From Brevibacillus ruminantium (GTDB lineage: Bacteria; Bacillota; Bacilli; Brevibacillales; Brevibacillaceae): a stretch of 64,000 nt of DNA. The position numbers and the translations under genes were made by a program. The DNA lies in NCBI RefSeq assembly GCF_023746555.1, contig NZ_CP098755.1, forward strand, positions 3,422,501 through 3,486,500. The letters run 5' to 3'. Positions within the stretch are counted from its first letter, which is position 1. Each line of letters opens with the position of its first letter. Positions 50,504 to 60,400 of this stretch are shown piece after piece. Below the pieces are notes generated by a model. That model did no database searches. It saw only the letters and a program-made list of their open reading frames with translations, and was not told the origin of the DNA.

Positions 50504-51309
50504 AGCGCTGTCGATACCTCCTCTTTTTCCCAACGGGATGTATGCATGCCGGAAAAAAAGACGATATGCTTCTTTTGTGTTTTTGGATGCACGTAGATTT
50601 CTGTTTCCACCCCAAACACTTCATGAATCAAATTGGGTGTGAGCACCTCTTCCGGGGTGCCATTGGCTGCGATCCGCCCTTCGTTGATCACATACAGATG
50701 GTCACAGTACATGGCTGCGATGTTTAAATCATGCAGCGCTGCAAGGACGGTCAGCCGAAGATTTCTCAACAGATCCATGATTTGCAGCTGGTAACGTATA
50801 TCCAGATGATTGGTAGGCTCGTCCAATATCAGCAGCTTGGCTTCCTGAACCAGTGCCCGGGCAATCATGACGCGCTGCTTCTCGCCTCCAGAAAGGGACT
50901 GAAAGCTTCTCTCCGCATATTCCTCCATACCCGTGCGGACCAAGGCCTCATGAACCAAACGGGTGTCTTCGGCCGTATCGGTTTGAAACAATCTTTTATG
51001 AGCGGTGCGGCCCATCATAACAATCTCCCGCACTGTAAAATCAAACTCCACCGTAGATTCCTGGCGAACAACCGCCATGCGCTGCGCAGCTTGACGCGCC
51101 GAGAGTTGGTAGACGTCTTCCCCATTCAAGGAGACGATCCCATCATCCGGTTTTTTGATCCGGTACATGCTTTTCAGCAATGTCGATTTTCCGCTCCCGT
51201 TCGGCCCAATCAACCCGACGAACATTCCCTGACTCACCTGGACATCGATGTGCTCCAGGATCTTTTTCCCGGACAGCGCTACCGAAACCTGCCTGGCTTG
51301 GAGATTCAT
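50500..51309 (-). CDS. btuD: ABC transporter ATP-binding protein (cobalamin/siderophore type)
   Basis: A 269-aa FecE/BtuD-like ATPase. Walker A is GLIGPNGSGKSTLL, the signature is SLSGGEKQRVMIARALVQ, Walker B is LLILDEPTNHLDIRYQ, and the H-loop is LAALHDLNIAA. The start at 51307-51309 overlaps the permease stop (ATGA). The frame is open far upstream, but that part lies inside the permease gene and is not translated as one protein. Corrinoid specificity comes from the riboswitch upstream. Confidence 0.92.
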   Translation of the reverse strand: MNLQARQVSVALSGKKILEHIDVQVSQGMFVGLIGPNGSGKSTLLKSMYRIKKPDDGIVSLNGEDVYQLSARQAAQRMAVVRQESTVEFDFTVREIVMMGRTAHKRLFQTDTAEDTRLVHEALVRTGMEEYAERSFQSLSGGEKQRVMIARALVQEAKLLILDEPTNHLDIRYQLQIMDLLRNLRLTVLAALHDLNIAAMYCDHLYVINEGRIAANGTPEEVLTPNLIHEVFGVETEIYVHPKTQKKHIVFFSGMHTSRWEKEEVSTAL

Positions 51310-52436
51310 GAGTTCCCCCCTCCAAACGAATAAGAGTTGCGCAGCATGAGCCAGATAAAGAACGGCCCGCCGCAAAGTGACGTGATGATTCCGATCGGCA
51401 GTTCCTGCGGGGCGAATAGCAGCCTCGCCAGAACATCCGCCCAGATCAGAAAAATCGCGCCAAACAAAGCACTGACCGGCAGTACTCTGCGATGGTCGGA
51501 CCCCACCGCAATGCGTACCATGTGAGGTATCATCAGTCCGACAAAGCCAATGGCTCCGGTTATCGAGACGATGACACCTGTCAACAAAGCAGTAATCACC
51601 AACAGTATTTTTCGGAATCGCTCCGTATTGACCCCCAAGGTACGGGCCGTTTCCTCTCCCATCATGATGGCATTGAGGGAGCGGTACTGTAGCATCAATG
51701 CGAAAAGCCCAACCAGAACAATAAAAGAAGGCATGCCGAGATACGTCCATTTCCCCCCGGCCAAGCTGCCCTGCATCCAGAACAGGACCGTCTGAATGCC
51801 GTGCTCGTTTGGTGCCGTAAAGATGATCATGCTGGTAATGGCTGACAACACAGCCGCTACGGCGATGCCGGACATGAGCAATCGGACTGTCGAGTTCTGT
51901 CCTCCCATCCGGGACAGCGTAAACACCAAGATGGTGGAAATGAGCGAGCCAGTAAATGCTGCCATTGAAACGGCATATTGCCCGTACATGCTGAATGCTC
52001 CAAGCAGAATGGCGAGCGTGGCACCAACGGATGCGCCCGAGGAAACGCCAAGCAGATACGGATCTGCCAGCGAATTTCGCACCAGTGCCTGAATCGTCAC
52101 GCCGACCACTGACAGACCCGCTCCCACAATCACGGCCAGGAGCACGCGTGGAAAACGGATTTGCCATATGATGGTTTCTTCCGATTTTGACCAGTCTGCC
52201 TCTGCCCAACCCCCGATCACTGGCACATGGGAGAGGGCGATTCGCCATACCGTTTCCGGTTGAATTGCAACTGACCCAAGCGTAACGGCCAACGTCACAC
52301 TGGCAACGAGGCCGATACCCAGAAGCAGCAAAATCGATGAAAACCATGCCTTCGACCTTCTGATGTCTTTTGTGAGCATTTCGCTGCTTTCCGGTCCCTT
52401 CGTGGAGACCATTTTCTCAACCGTTGTTTTAGGCAT
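51306..52436 (-). CDS. btuC: FecCD-family ABC permease (cobalamin uptake)
   Basis: A 376-aa membrane permease with about ten helices. Family motifs include RFPRVLLAVIVGAGLSVVGV, RNSLADPYLLGVSSGAS, LLVITALLTGVIVSITGAIG and FVGLMIPHMVRIAVG. GGGAGGATAAG precedes the ATG. It lies between the binding protein and the ATPase. Vitamin B12 is the likely substrate because the operon starts with a cobalamin riboswitch; siderophore transporters share the fold. Confidence 0.92.
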   Translation of the reverse strand: MPKTTVEKMVSTKGPESSEMLTKDIRRSKAWFSSILLLLGIGLVASVTLAVTLGSVAIQPETVWRIALSHVPVIGGWAEADWSKSEETIIWQIRFPRVLLAVIVGAGLSVVGVTIQALVRNSLADPYLLGVSSGASVGATLAILLGAFSMYGQYAVSMAAFTGSLISTILVFTLSRMGGQNSTVRLLMSGIAVAAVLSAITSMIIFTAPNEHGIQTVLFWMQGSLAGGKWTYLGMPSFIVLVGLFALMLQYRSLNAIMMGEETARTLGVNTERFRKILLVITALLTGVIVSITGAIGFVGLMIPHMVRIAVGSDHRRVLPVSALFGAIFLIWADVLARLLFAPQELPIGIITSLCGGPFFIWLMLRNSYSFGGGNS

Positions 52437-52493
52437 CTTATCCTCCCTTCGACGCGATCAGCAATAACAGGCCAGGGCGGCGGGTTACCAGGA

Positions 52494-53528
52494 TTATTGC
52501 TTAAATGCTTCCGGATAGAACCCTTCGGCAAGTGTTTGCAAGGCAAGCGGCGCTCGTACCCCTTCTGCGGCTGCAGACAAAGGCAGCACAATCAGTCGCT
52601 TGTTCTGGATGGCAGGCAGCTCCGCCAGTTCTTTTTTCGACAGCAGGAAGTTGCGTTTCTGCTCCACAGTCTTATCTCCGTAATCGACGATGACGATGAC
52701 GTCCGCTTTGCGCGCGACTACTTCTTCCCAGCTAGTGGTTGTCCAGCCTTTCGGGATATCATCAAATACGTTTTTGCCTCCTGCAAGTCGAATCAAAGTC
52801 GTCATATAGTTATTAGCCGCCGTAAAAGGCTGGTCTTCTCCATTGTCGTAGACGAAAACACGCAGCGGTTCTTTTTGTTCCCCAATTCGGTCAGTAATTT
52901 CTTTCATCTCTTTTTTGATTTTCTCAATCAGTTCGTCTGCCTTCTCTTCCACCCGGAAAATACGGCCGATATTGCTGATGTCAGCAAAAACATCTTCGGG
53001 CTCTGGCCCTGTCATGTTGGAGGATTGGTGGAGATACGGCTTAATCCCTAATTTTTCCAATCCATCAATCGTTCCGACCGCTTTCTCTGTAAAAGCACTT
53101 TTCCAGCCAGCGTAGACAAAGTCCGGCTCTGCTGCAAGCAGCACTTCTTTGGATGGGTACTTCGCAGAAAGAACGGGAACCTTGGCGTAGGCGTCCTGGT
53201 ATTCCGGCAAAATGCTGTCGTCCAGATACGCGGTCCCGGCCATCTTGTCTTCAAGACCGAGGGCAAGCATCACCTCAGTCACATGTTGATTGAGGGAAAC
53301 TGCTCTTTTGGGCACCTCGGTGAACGTAACTGTTCTCCCATCTATTTGGACAGTAACCGGATTCGTGCTGTTTCCGTCACCAGCTTTCGCCGTTTCCTGC
53401 GACGGAGTATTATTGGGAGCAGACGCGTTGTTTGCTGGAGTGGCGCTGCCGCAGCCGGTGAGGAACAGGACAGCCGCGATCCCTGTTAGCATCCAGTTCC
53501 GAATTCCTATGTACTTAGCTTTCATCAT
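52494..53528 (-). CDS. btuF: Cobalamin-type ABC substrate-binding lipoprotein
   Basis: A 344-aa lipoprotein: signal peptide with lipobox LFLTGCG, then a Ser/Pro/Thr-rich linker, then the class III binding-protein fold with two lobes. Typical segments are EVPKRAVSLNQHVTEVMLALG and AEPDFVYAGWKSAF. Start ATG behind GGGAGGAAG; further in-frame residues upstream lack a signal peptide start. First gene after the riboswitch terminator. Binds corrinoid by context. Confidence 0.9.
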   Translation of the reverse strand: MMKAKYIGIRNWMLTGIAAVLFLTGCGSATPANNASAPNNTPSQETAKAGDGNSTNPVTVQIDGRTVTFTEVPKRAVSLNQHVTEVMLALGLEDKMAGTAYLDDSILPEYQDAYAKVPVLSAKYPSKEVLLAAEPDFVYAGWKSAFTEKAVGTIDGLEKLGIKPYLHQSSNMTGPEPEDVFADISNIGRIFRVEEKADELIEKIKKEMKEITDRIGEQKEPLRVFVYDNGEDQPFTAANNYMTTLIRLAGGKNVFDDIPKGWTTTSWEEVVARKADVIVIVDYGDKTVEQKRNFLLSKKELAELPAIQNKRLIVLPLSAAAEGVRAPLALQTLAEGFYPEAFKQ

Positions 53529-53638
53529 GTTACTTCCTCCCTTTTCATCACTACACATTTATGAAAAACCACGTGTTCGCCTCTCGTCTCTTGATGTCTG
53601 TAACGCGGTGGTTTTACCAGTGTGAGCGGAGGGATGCC

Positions 53639-53676
53639 AGAAAAAAAGCACCTTCCGATGTTTGCGGAAGATGCTT
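53639..53676 (-). terminator. Expression-platform terminator of the cobalamin riboswitch
   Basis: The minus-strand hairpin AAGCATCTTCCG / CGGAAGGTGCTT (one G-T pair) with a 7-nt loop is followed by TTTTTTT. It lies between the aptamer and btuF, so ligand-dependent termination is likely. Confidence 0.9.
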
Positions 53677-53769
53677 CTTATAGCTTGCATGTGCATAGAA
53701 ACAAAAGGATAGCCGGATAGCGTCTACGCTGATGCTCCTGATACACTTTCCCCATCCGCGTGGGTTCAT

Positions 53770-53942
53770 CGTGCGTGCTTCATGGCAGGTCTCCTGGCTT
53801 GGGTTCATCACGCCTTGCTCCTTCCCATTTCGCGCTCTGGCAAAACAGTGGATTCACGCAAGGACGCTCCCCTTCACAGTGGCGGGACCGCGTCGGATTT
53901 TCACCGATCTTCCCTATTAAGTAACCGGAACGATGTTCGCTC
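53770..53942 (-). promoter_or_regulatory. Cobalamin riboswitch
   Basis: The minus strand carries the conserved aptamer elements in order: AATAGGGAA, GGTGAAAATCC, GACGCGGTCCCGCCACTG and, near the 3' end, the B12 box AAGCCAGGAGACCTGCC. The following hairpin terminator fits transcriptional control. The region 53529-53974 otherwise holds only the btuF leader. It senses adenosylcobalamin or another corrinoid and would shut off btuFCD and the methyltransferase. Confidence 0.96.
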
Positions 53943-53974
53943 CGGATTACACCATGAAACGAGTAGCTCGTATT

Positions 53975-55069
53975 CTATTTTCCAATCACTTGCAGTTGCT
54001 TCGGATATTGCGTCAACACTTCGCATCCGTCCGCTGTAACCAGAATGTCGTCCTCAATTCGCACACCGCCAACACCCGGCACATAAACACCCGGCTCGAT
54101 GGTAAATACCATTCCTGGACGAAGTGTATCCTGGTTTTGCCCATGGACGGAAGGATACTCGTGCACATCCATCCCCAGGCCGTGTCCCAGTCGGTGAATA
54201 AAGTACTCTCCGTATCCCTTGTCTGAAATCACGCGGCGTGCGGTTTGGTCCAAATGGGCCAGGGTTACACCCGGGCGAACCTCGGCAATCGCCGCTTCAT
54301 TGGCGGCCAGCACGGTTTCATAGATATCCCGAAGCTGCTCGCTGATTTCACCAACGGCAAAGGTGCGCGTGATGTCTGACACGTACCCGTCTGCCAGGAC
54401 TCCGAGGTCAAACAAAAGCAGCTCACCTTCTCGGACCTCACGGCTGCCTGGTTTTCCATGAGGCAGGGCGGACTTTTCGCCGGCCAGCACCATCGTGCTA
54501 AACGATGGTCCCTCCGCGCCCAAACGTTTCATCTGGTATTCCAGGTCAGCAACCACTTCCGCTTCGGTGACGCCAGGCTTCAGTGACTTCACAACCGCGT
54601 CCAAAGCAGCTTCCACCAGCTTGACAGCGTGCTTCATGCGCTCTACTTCATCCGCTGATTTGATTAAACGCATTTCACGAAGCGGCTCCTCTACATCGAC
54701 ATAGCTTTCAGCAGCAATCTGCGCACTCATCGCTTCAAAGCGGTCAACTGTCATGTGACTTTTTTCCAGCCCCAGCGTTTTTAGTCCGGGTGGCAAGGCG
54801 TTCTTCAAGACATCATAAGGGTTGTCTGTATCAGTATGGGTCAGAATGTTTTTCATGGCAGACGCTTCGGCCGCAGCCGACCGGTCCAGTGCCGGAACGA
54901 TCAGGGAAGGTTCTCCGGCAGCTGGGATTACCAGGCCCATGAACCGCTCGTGCGGCTCGGTCAAAAACCCTGTCAGGTAGTAAACGTGCTTTGGCAATGT
55001 AATCAAAGCAACGTCTATTCCTTCCTTTTGCATATAGGCAAGAATGCGCTGAATACGTTCTTGATACAA
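53975..55069 (-). CDS. M24 family Xaa-Pro peptidase
   Basis: A 364-aa creatinase-fold metallopeptidase. The N-terminal domain is followed by the catalytic domain with metal ligands in LLLFDLGVLADGYVSDITRT (two Asp), HRLGHGLGMDVHEYPSV (His), and TIEPGVYVPGVGGVRIEDD (two Glu). Xaa-Pro dipeptidase or aminopeptidase activity is expected. Start TTG with AAGGCGG about 10 nt upstream. It lies directly upstream of the riboswitch on the same strand. Confidence 0.93.
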   Translation of the reverse strand: MYQERIQRILAYMQKEGIDVALITLPKHVYYLTGFLTEPHERFMGLVIPAAGEPSLIVPALDRSAAAEASAMKNILTHTDTDNPYDVLKNALPPGLKTLGLEKSHMTVDRFEAMSAQIAAESYVDVEEPLREMRLIKSADEVERMKHAVKLVEAALDAVVKSLKPGVTEAEVVADLEYQMKRLGAEGPSFSTMVLAGEKSALPHGKPGSREVREGELLLFDLGVLADGYVSDITRTFAVGEISEQLRDIYETVLAANEAAIAEVRPGVTLAHLDQTARRVISDKGYGEYFIHRLGHGLGMDVHEYPSVHGQNQDTLRPGMVFTIEPGVYVPGVGGVRIEDDILVTADGCEVLTQYPKQLQVIGK

Positions 55070-55195
55070 AGGGGGTCAACCGCCTTTCTTTGGGTATCAT
55101 ACTGCGAGGATACCATTTCCTCACCAAAAAAAGAAGCGAACGGACGAAAAAACTATGCGCAGTTTCGGACAGGATAAAACAGAGGTGAATCACGA

Positions 55196-55987
55196 ATGAG
55201 CGAAACATCAATCGTTTCATCTGCTAAAGGCTCCAAGCTAGCGGTGCAGCTGTACGGCAACGGCCAGCCGCTTGTATGCATCCATGCGCCTGGCATCGGG
55301 ATGATCAATTTCTCCCGTTTACACGAATTAGCCGAGCACTTTCAACTTATCCTCCCTGATCTTCCCGGCCACGGAGCGAGCGATCCGCTGCCCATCCCTT
55401 TTACGATGGCCGATCTTAGCGAGACGTTGGAGGAAACGATTCACGCTCTCGGACATGAGCGAGTGGTCGTGATGGGCTATTCCCAAGGGGCTTCTCTCGC
55501 CCTGAAATGGTGCCTGCGCCATCCGCATTCAATCGCGGGTCTTGTGCTGGTCAGCGGTTTTTCCGAGGTGAATGAGTGGTACCTGCACTCGCGCTTTTAT
55601 TTGGCCGAGGCAATTGCCAGGATGGGTGGTGTGGGAGTATTGGCCCGCTCGACTGCCTCCTCACACCTGGACAAAGAGTCAGACAAAGAACGATGGATCA
55701 CGCATGGCAGCCGGACGGACGCCAAGACCCTTCATCACCTGTATACGATCGGCCATCGCTACCGCTGCACAGAGCGCTTGCATGAGATCAAGCAGCCCGT
55801 GCTGCTCTTGTATGGCCAGCAGGACACGCACATGCATCCGTACGGCAAGCTTATGGGAAAACACTTACCGCAAGCCCGAATGGTTTCCGTTCCTGGAGTA
55901 AAGCACCAGATCGTGACTCGCGCTGCAGAGCCTTTGAGTCGACTTTGCATAGAATTTATCGGTTCTATCCCTGTCTCTTCGGTCTGA
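55196..55987 (+). CDS. Alpha/beta hydrolase
   Basis: A 263-aa hydrolase of the small soluble type. Oxyanion loop IHAPGIGM, nucleophile elbow VMGYSQGASLA, acid in LLLYGQQDTHMH, His in VPGVKHQIVTR. AGAGGTG precedes the ATG. It is divergent from the M24 gene and converges with lanC. Substrate unknown; adjacency to the lanthipeptide genes alone is not evidence of a role there. Confidence 0.88.
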   Translation: MSETSIVSSAKGSKLAVQLYGNGQPLVCIHAPGIGMINFSRLHELAEHFQLILPDLPGHGASDPLPIPFTMADLSETLEETIHALGHERVVVMGYSQGASLALKWCLRHPHSIAGLVLVSGFSEVNEWYLHSRFYLAEAIARMGGVGVLARSTASSHLDKESDKERWITHGSRTDAKTLHHLYTIGHRYRCTERLHEIKQPVLLLYGQQDTHMHPYGKLMGKHLPQARMVSVPGVKHQIVTRAAEPLSRLCIEFIGSIPVSSV

Positions 55988-56037
55988 TCGTGCTTGGAGT
56001 TGACCAGCACAGACAACGTGCTGTGTACTCCCGGTTT

Positions 56038-57405
56038 TTACGAAAGCAAAAGAGCCGCTTCCCATTCCGGCGGCTCAGCACGCAACAGGCTGAGAAGCAC
56101 AAGAGCGGTACCGGCCGCGCCATCGAGAAGTCCAGGGTAATGAAGCCGTCTGTCACCGGATGCAAGCCGCTGTACCTCGTAGTAACCGAAAGGCGCTTCT
56201 GACGAAAACATGGTGATGACCTGTTCCGCGAGCCTGTCCCGTTCCGCTCTCAGCTCCCCGCTTTCGGCGTACATGCGCTGGGTCATCAGCAGCAAACCGG
56301 CATACCCGTGACAGATCGTCGGAGCGTAAAGATTCCACAATTCCTGCGGACGCCGAAACGTTCCCCGGTATGCCTTTAGTGCTGCCTGCTTCCAGTCTGC
56401 TTGCCCGAGCGATTCTCCCGCCAACCAGAGCGCACGGGCGACTCCCGGCGTTCCGTAGCACCACGCCTCCCGATGCACGAAGGGGTCTACTTTTCCCATT
56501 TCCCAATTCTCCAGGCTAAGCTGTGGAGCCCAGAGATCCCCGTACGCATCCGTCTGCTTCCATGCCAGCAGCCATTCTGCGATGCGCTGTATCGCCTCCC
56601 GCTGACCTTCTATCTCCACACCATGCTGCAAAGCGAGTGACAGCAAAGAGAGCACCCCTGGTATTCCGTGGGAGACACCACAGTTGAAATTTCCTTGGGG
56701 GAATCTCTCCGCATCTGCGATCGTCGCCTGCTTCTCTTTTGAGATGTGCCATGCCGGAACGCTCTTCCCTGCCACTTTTCTTTCGCCAGCGAGAGCCACC
56801 AGATAAGCGATCACATCATACAGGAGCTTCACCAGCTCGGGCTGGTCCTGCCGAAGCAGCAAGTAACGCCCAATCCCCGCTACGCCGTTGATCACGTCAT
56901 AGTCGCTCATCGCCGGACGATCCTGGAGCCGCGCTTTCGCCCCTGCGAGGTACTCGGGGAGTCGTTTTCCCAGCTGCTCCTCCAATTTTTGCAGAAAAAC
57001 CTGGTAACGGGTGCCTTGACGCGACAGCAGATGAACAGCAAAGCAGATGCCTGAAAGACCTGTCCACAGACCAAGTCCGTGGATGCCTGTACGCTGCACT
57101 TCCTGTTGGACTGCTGTCAACAGTGTGTGTCCTTTTACATCCCAGCCGTAGTTCGGATCGTTTTTGTCCAACTCGGCATACAGCAGACTGATCCCCGTAT
57201 AACCGCTTGCCAGCGACGCAGGATGAAACAAGGCATGCTGTGCACCCATGCTTTCAAACCGGTTTTCTGCGTTTTCGGCGATCTTGGCCGTGTACGCAGC
57301 ATCCTGCAGCCGAGCAGCTATCTCAAATACTTGCTTTTCGATCATCTCCCGCATCTGCGGAGACGAGACCGGCTTCCATTGGGACTTTGTTTGTTTCACC
57401 TGCAT
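56038..57405 (-). CDS. lanC: Lanthionine synthetase C-like cyclase (LanC)
   Basis: A 455-aa class I lanthipeptide cyclase. The LanC signatures are NFNCGVSHGIPGVLSL, the zinc ligand region WCYGTPGVARAL and the second zinc ligand plus His in TICHGYAGLLLM. Repeated toroid helices lie between. AAAGGAGG sits 7 nt before the chosen ATG. It is 25 nt downstream of lanB and completes the dehydration-cyclisation pair. It would join Cys thiols to dehydrated Ser/Thr in the precursor. Confidence 0.94.
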   Translation of the reverse strand: MQVKQTKSQWKPVSSPQMREMIEKQVFEIAARLQDAAYTAKIAENAENRFESMGAQHALFHPASLASGYTGISLLYAELDKNDPNYGWDVKGHTLLTAVQQEVQRTGIHGLGLWTGLSGICFAVHLLSRQGTRYQVFLQKLEEQLGKRLPEYLAGAKARLQDRPAMSDYDVINGVAGIGRYLLLRQDQPELVKLLYDVIAYLVALAGERKVAGKSVPAWHISKEKQATIADAERFPQGNFNCGVSHGIPGVLSLLSLALQHGVEIEGQREAIQRIAEWLLAWKQTDAYGDLWAPQLSLENWEMGKVDPFVHREAWCYGTPGVARALWLAGESLGQADWKQAALKAYRGTFRRPQELWNLYAPTICHGYAGLLLMTQRMYAESGELRAERDRLAEQVITMFSSEAPFGYYEVQRLASGDRRLHYPGLLDGAAGTALVLLSLLRAEPPEWEAALLLS

Positions 57406-57430
57406 GGGGGAACCTCCTTTCTTATGGCGC

Positions 57431-60400
57431 TCAAACCCGGTTTGCGCGCGCATGTCTGAGTCCGTACAGGGTGTGTCTGGCCAGGGCCATGACTTTTCGT
57501 TCACTCTCCCGGTCGGTGCCAAACAGGCGGTTTACGTTCATATGGATCACACTGGCCAAAATGTTGTCCGGCGTGTTGTGCAGTTCGTCGTTTTTGTAAG
57601 CCTCGCGAATTTTTGCCGCAAAACGGGAGAGAGCCGGCTTCCTTTGCTGAAGCAGCGGGAGGAGCTGTCGACCGTCGGGATGCGAAGCGAGTCCGGCCCA
57701 CTCACCATCTGCATTTCCAAGCGTCAAATACAGTCGCCTGGCTTCCCGAAATTCCTGTTGGTACGCTTTCTTTTCATAACGCCGCTCAAACCAGTCCAAT
57801 TGCTGCTCAAATGACATGCCAAATTGCTCCGCGATATCCAGTACGCTTATGACTCCGAGCAAGCTAAAAGCAATCCCGAGATTTCCGCCGCGTTTCAAGG
57901 CCAGCATTCCGCTGACTGCACGGCTGTCCGCTGCGAAGACGTCTTCCGCCAGCGCGATCAGAGCAGGTCCGCCATATCGCTCAATTTCCGGCTCATACGT
58001 GTCGATGACCAGTCTGGTCAGCATTCCCGCCTGCTGCAAGCCTCGTGCCCAAGCATGAAGCTCTGGCAACAGTTCGCTCGTCAGCCGCGAAGGCTCCCCG
58101 CGAAATCGCAATCGAACATGTGTCTCCGGGTCCTTATACCGCATAAAAAAGCAAGCGTCTGCCAGTCCTTTTCTCTCCATCTCCGCGCAAAACTGCCGCA
58201 TCGGAAAACCGATACACTCCTCTTCCCGGCTTTTACAGCCATACAGCTTGGCATAGAGCCACTGTCCTCCCGGCAAATGGTAACGGGCGGGGCCCTCAAG
58301 TATCCGGCTTGCCACAGTGCTTGGCAGTTTCTCCGTCACCGGCTGCCGCTGCCCTCTTTTCACCAGTGGGATGGCTACCTCCAGCCAGACCGGCCCGTCC
58401 GGGGTTTGCGCCAGATGCTCTCCATCCAGGATCGGGGTCTCAGTCAATACGAGCGATTCGCTTGGTTTCATTTGTTCAAACTCGCGGTGCAGCATCTCTA
58501 CATGCAGCGGATGCATGAGATCAAGTAAAATCCGGTTGTCCCCTTCGGTGAGAAACACCTGCTGAGGAAGCTTCCACTTCTCCCGCCATTCTTTTACAGC
58601 ATCCATCCAGGCTTCCTTTGACATCCGCTCGGAAAAAGGAGCCGTATGCTTGTAAATTCGCCATCTCGCCAACGACAGGATCGACTTCCCATAGCGTATT
58701 CGCGGTACATGCGGGGACTGTTCCAAGCCTCCCCATGAAAAGCTCCCCCAATTGCCCTGCCGTTCCTGAGCGATTTCCCGTAAAAAGCGATAGACGGGCG
58801 GAGTGTTCCTGAGGGTGAGCATATGTCCTGTCGTCGGGATAATCTCTTTTCCCAGCGACGCTGACCTTATGTACAGGGAGTCCAAGGTGGCGCCGACGAA
58901 CAGATCGGATAACGGCAACGCTTTTTCTTCCGCTTGCTCTCCCGGATTGGTCCCGAGAACGATCTCATATGGGCGAATGTTTGGAGACAGCGTAACATTC
59001 GATAATCGATCATGCGCAGGCAGATACGAGATTTCCGCATGGACCGCATCCGGGTCGAGAGCCTGTTCAGCGGCATGGACTTCACGTAATTGCTCCAAAA
59101 ACGACTCTCCGAACAGATCGGCGAAACGGCCAAACGTCTTTCCAGCTCCATTGGAACCCGGATTTGCTCCGACAATCAGGCGAAAGTCTCCTCGGCCAAG
59201 CTCATCTCTGTTCTTCGCTGAAAGAGTCGCGTACAGCTCGAGAGATTTTGGAGCCTTCCCTTCATCCCAACCACCTGGAGCCATTGCTTCCAAGTGCTCA
59301 TCCGTCAATTCGACTTCCTGTTTTCCTTCCATTTGTGCGGACAGAAGCAGTTCCAGCAAAAGGGAGCTCCGTTTGGTGGTTTTTCCCCTTGCCGATTTGT
59401 TTTCTGCCCTGAGCTCATACTCTTCCAAACTGCCTAATCCAAGGTCCTCGTCCAATAGCAGCAGCAAGGGGACTTCCCCGTGGATTCCGTACCTCTCGAT
59501 AAAATCAGTATGCAGCTCCTGAAGAAACGACGAGCGGTCTGCATTTGCCGACAGGCGGCAAAGGGCCTGAGCAGCACGGGCAGCCTCCTGCGCCACTTCT
59601 GCCGGCAGCTCTACCTGCTCTGCTGACAGCTGCAAGTCAACCTGCAAAGGATGATCTGTTTGGATGATTGACCTCATCTTGCTGGACAGTCCCCGATATC
59701 TCTCGGTCCCTTCCCCCAGCCGAAGCTGATCATAGTCAGCGATCAGAGTCGCGATATCCTTCAGTTCCTTTTTCAACTCGTCTATTCCCTGGACAGGCTG
59801 CAGACGCTCCAGCACGTACGCAAATGGACTGGGATGGGACAAAGGCGGTCTCAGCTCGCTGATCAGGTATTCTTGCCGAAAGAGCTGCCACAAAAAATGG
59901 CGAATTTTCTCGGGAGGTGTTTCAGGATGATCGGCCTCTACTTTTTTTCGCAAATCGAGATAGGGAATCATCTCTTTTGCTTCATGCAGCACCATCTGAA
60001 CGACCGGAGAAGCTTGAATGGACGAGCTCAAGCTTTTCTTCCGTCCCCCTCCCTCCTGTGGTCCAGTATTGATCAGATACGACAGCTTGGCTCGTGAACC
60101 TGTCAGGTACACAATCGAATTCGTACGCACCTGTAGCTGCTCAACCACATCAGGCATACTCTCCAGTGTGCGGATGAGTTCCATCAGCCATTCCATGTCA
60201 GGCCGCGTGCGCTTCTTGTGATCGGTAAAAGAGTGAAGCGCGATCCGGCCTCGACTTTCTTCTCCCCACTTTCCGCAAGCTACGCCGGAGCACAGCCCAA
60301 ATGGGGTCGGACGGGTGATCATGCGGATCACGTAACGCATAAAGCTGCGGACAGTCTGGTCCCGCTTCCGAGACTCTCCCGTATGCGCAAGGCTGTGTAA

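Noticed and set aside
50500-52347. A 615-codon reading frame covering the ATPase and much of the permease
   Set aside because: The first 346 codons read the permease gene out of frame; the ATPase begins at 51309 with its own coupled start.
53640-53975. Small open frames in the riboswitch
   Set aside because: The conserved cobalamin aptamer explains the sequence; none has an SD.
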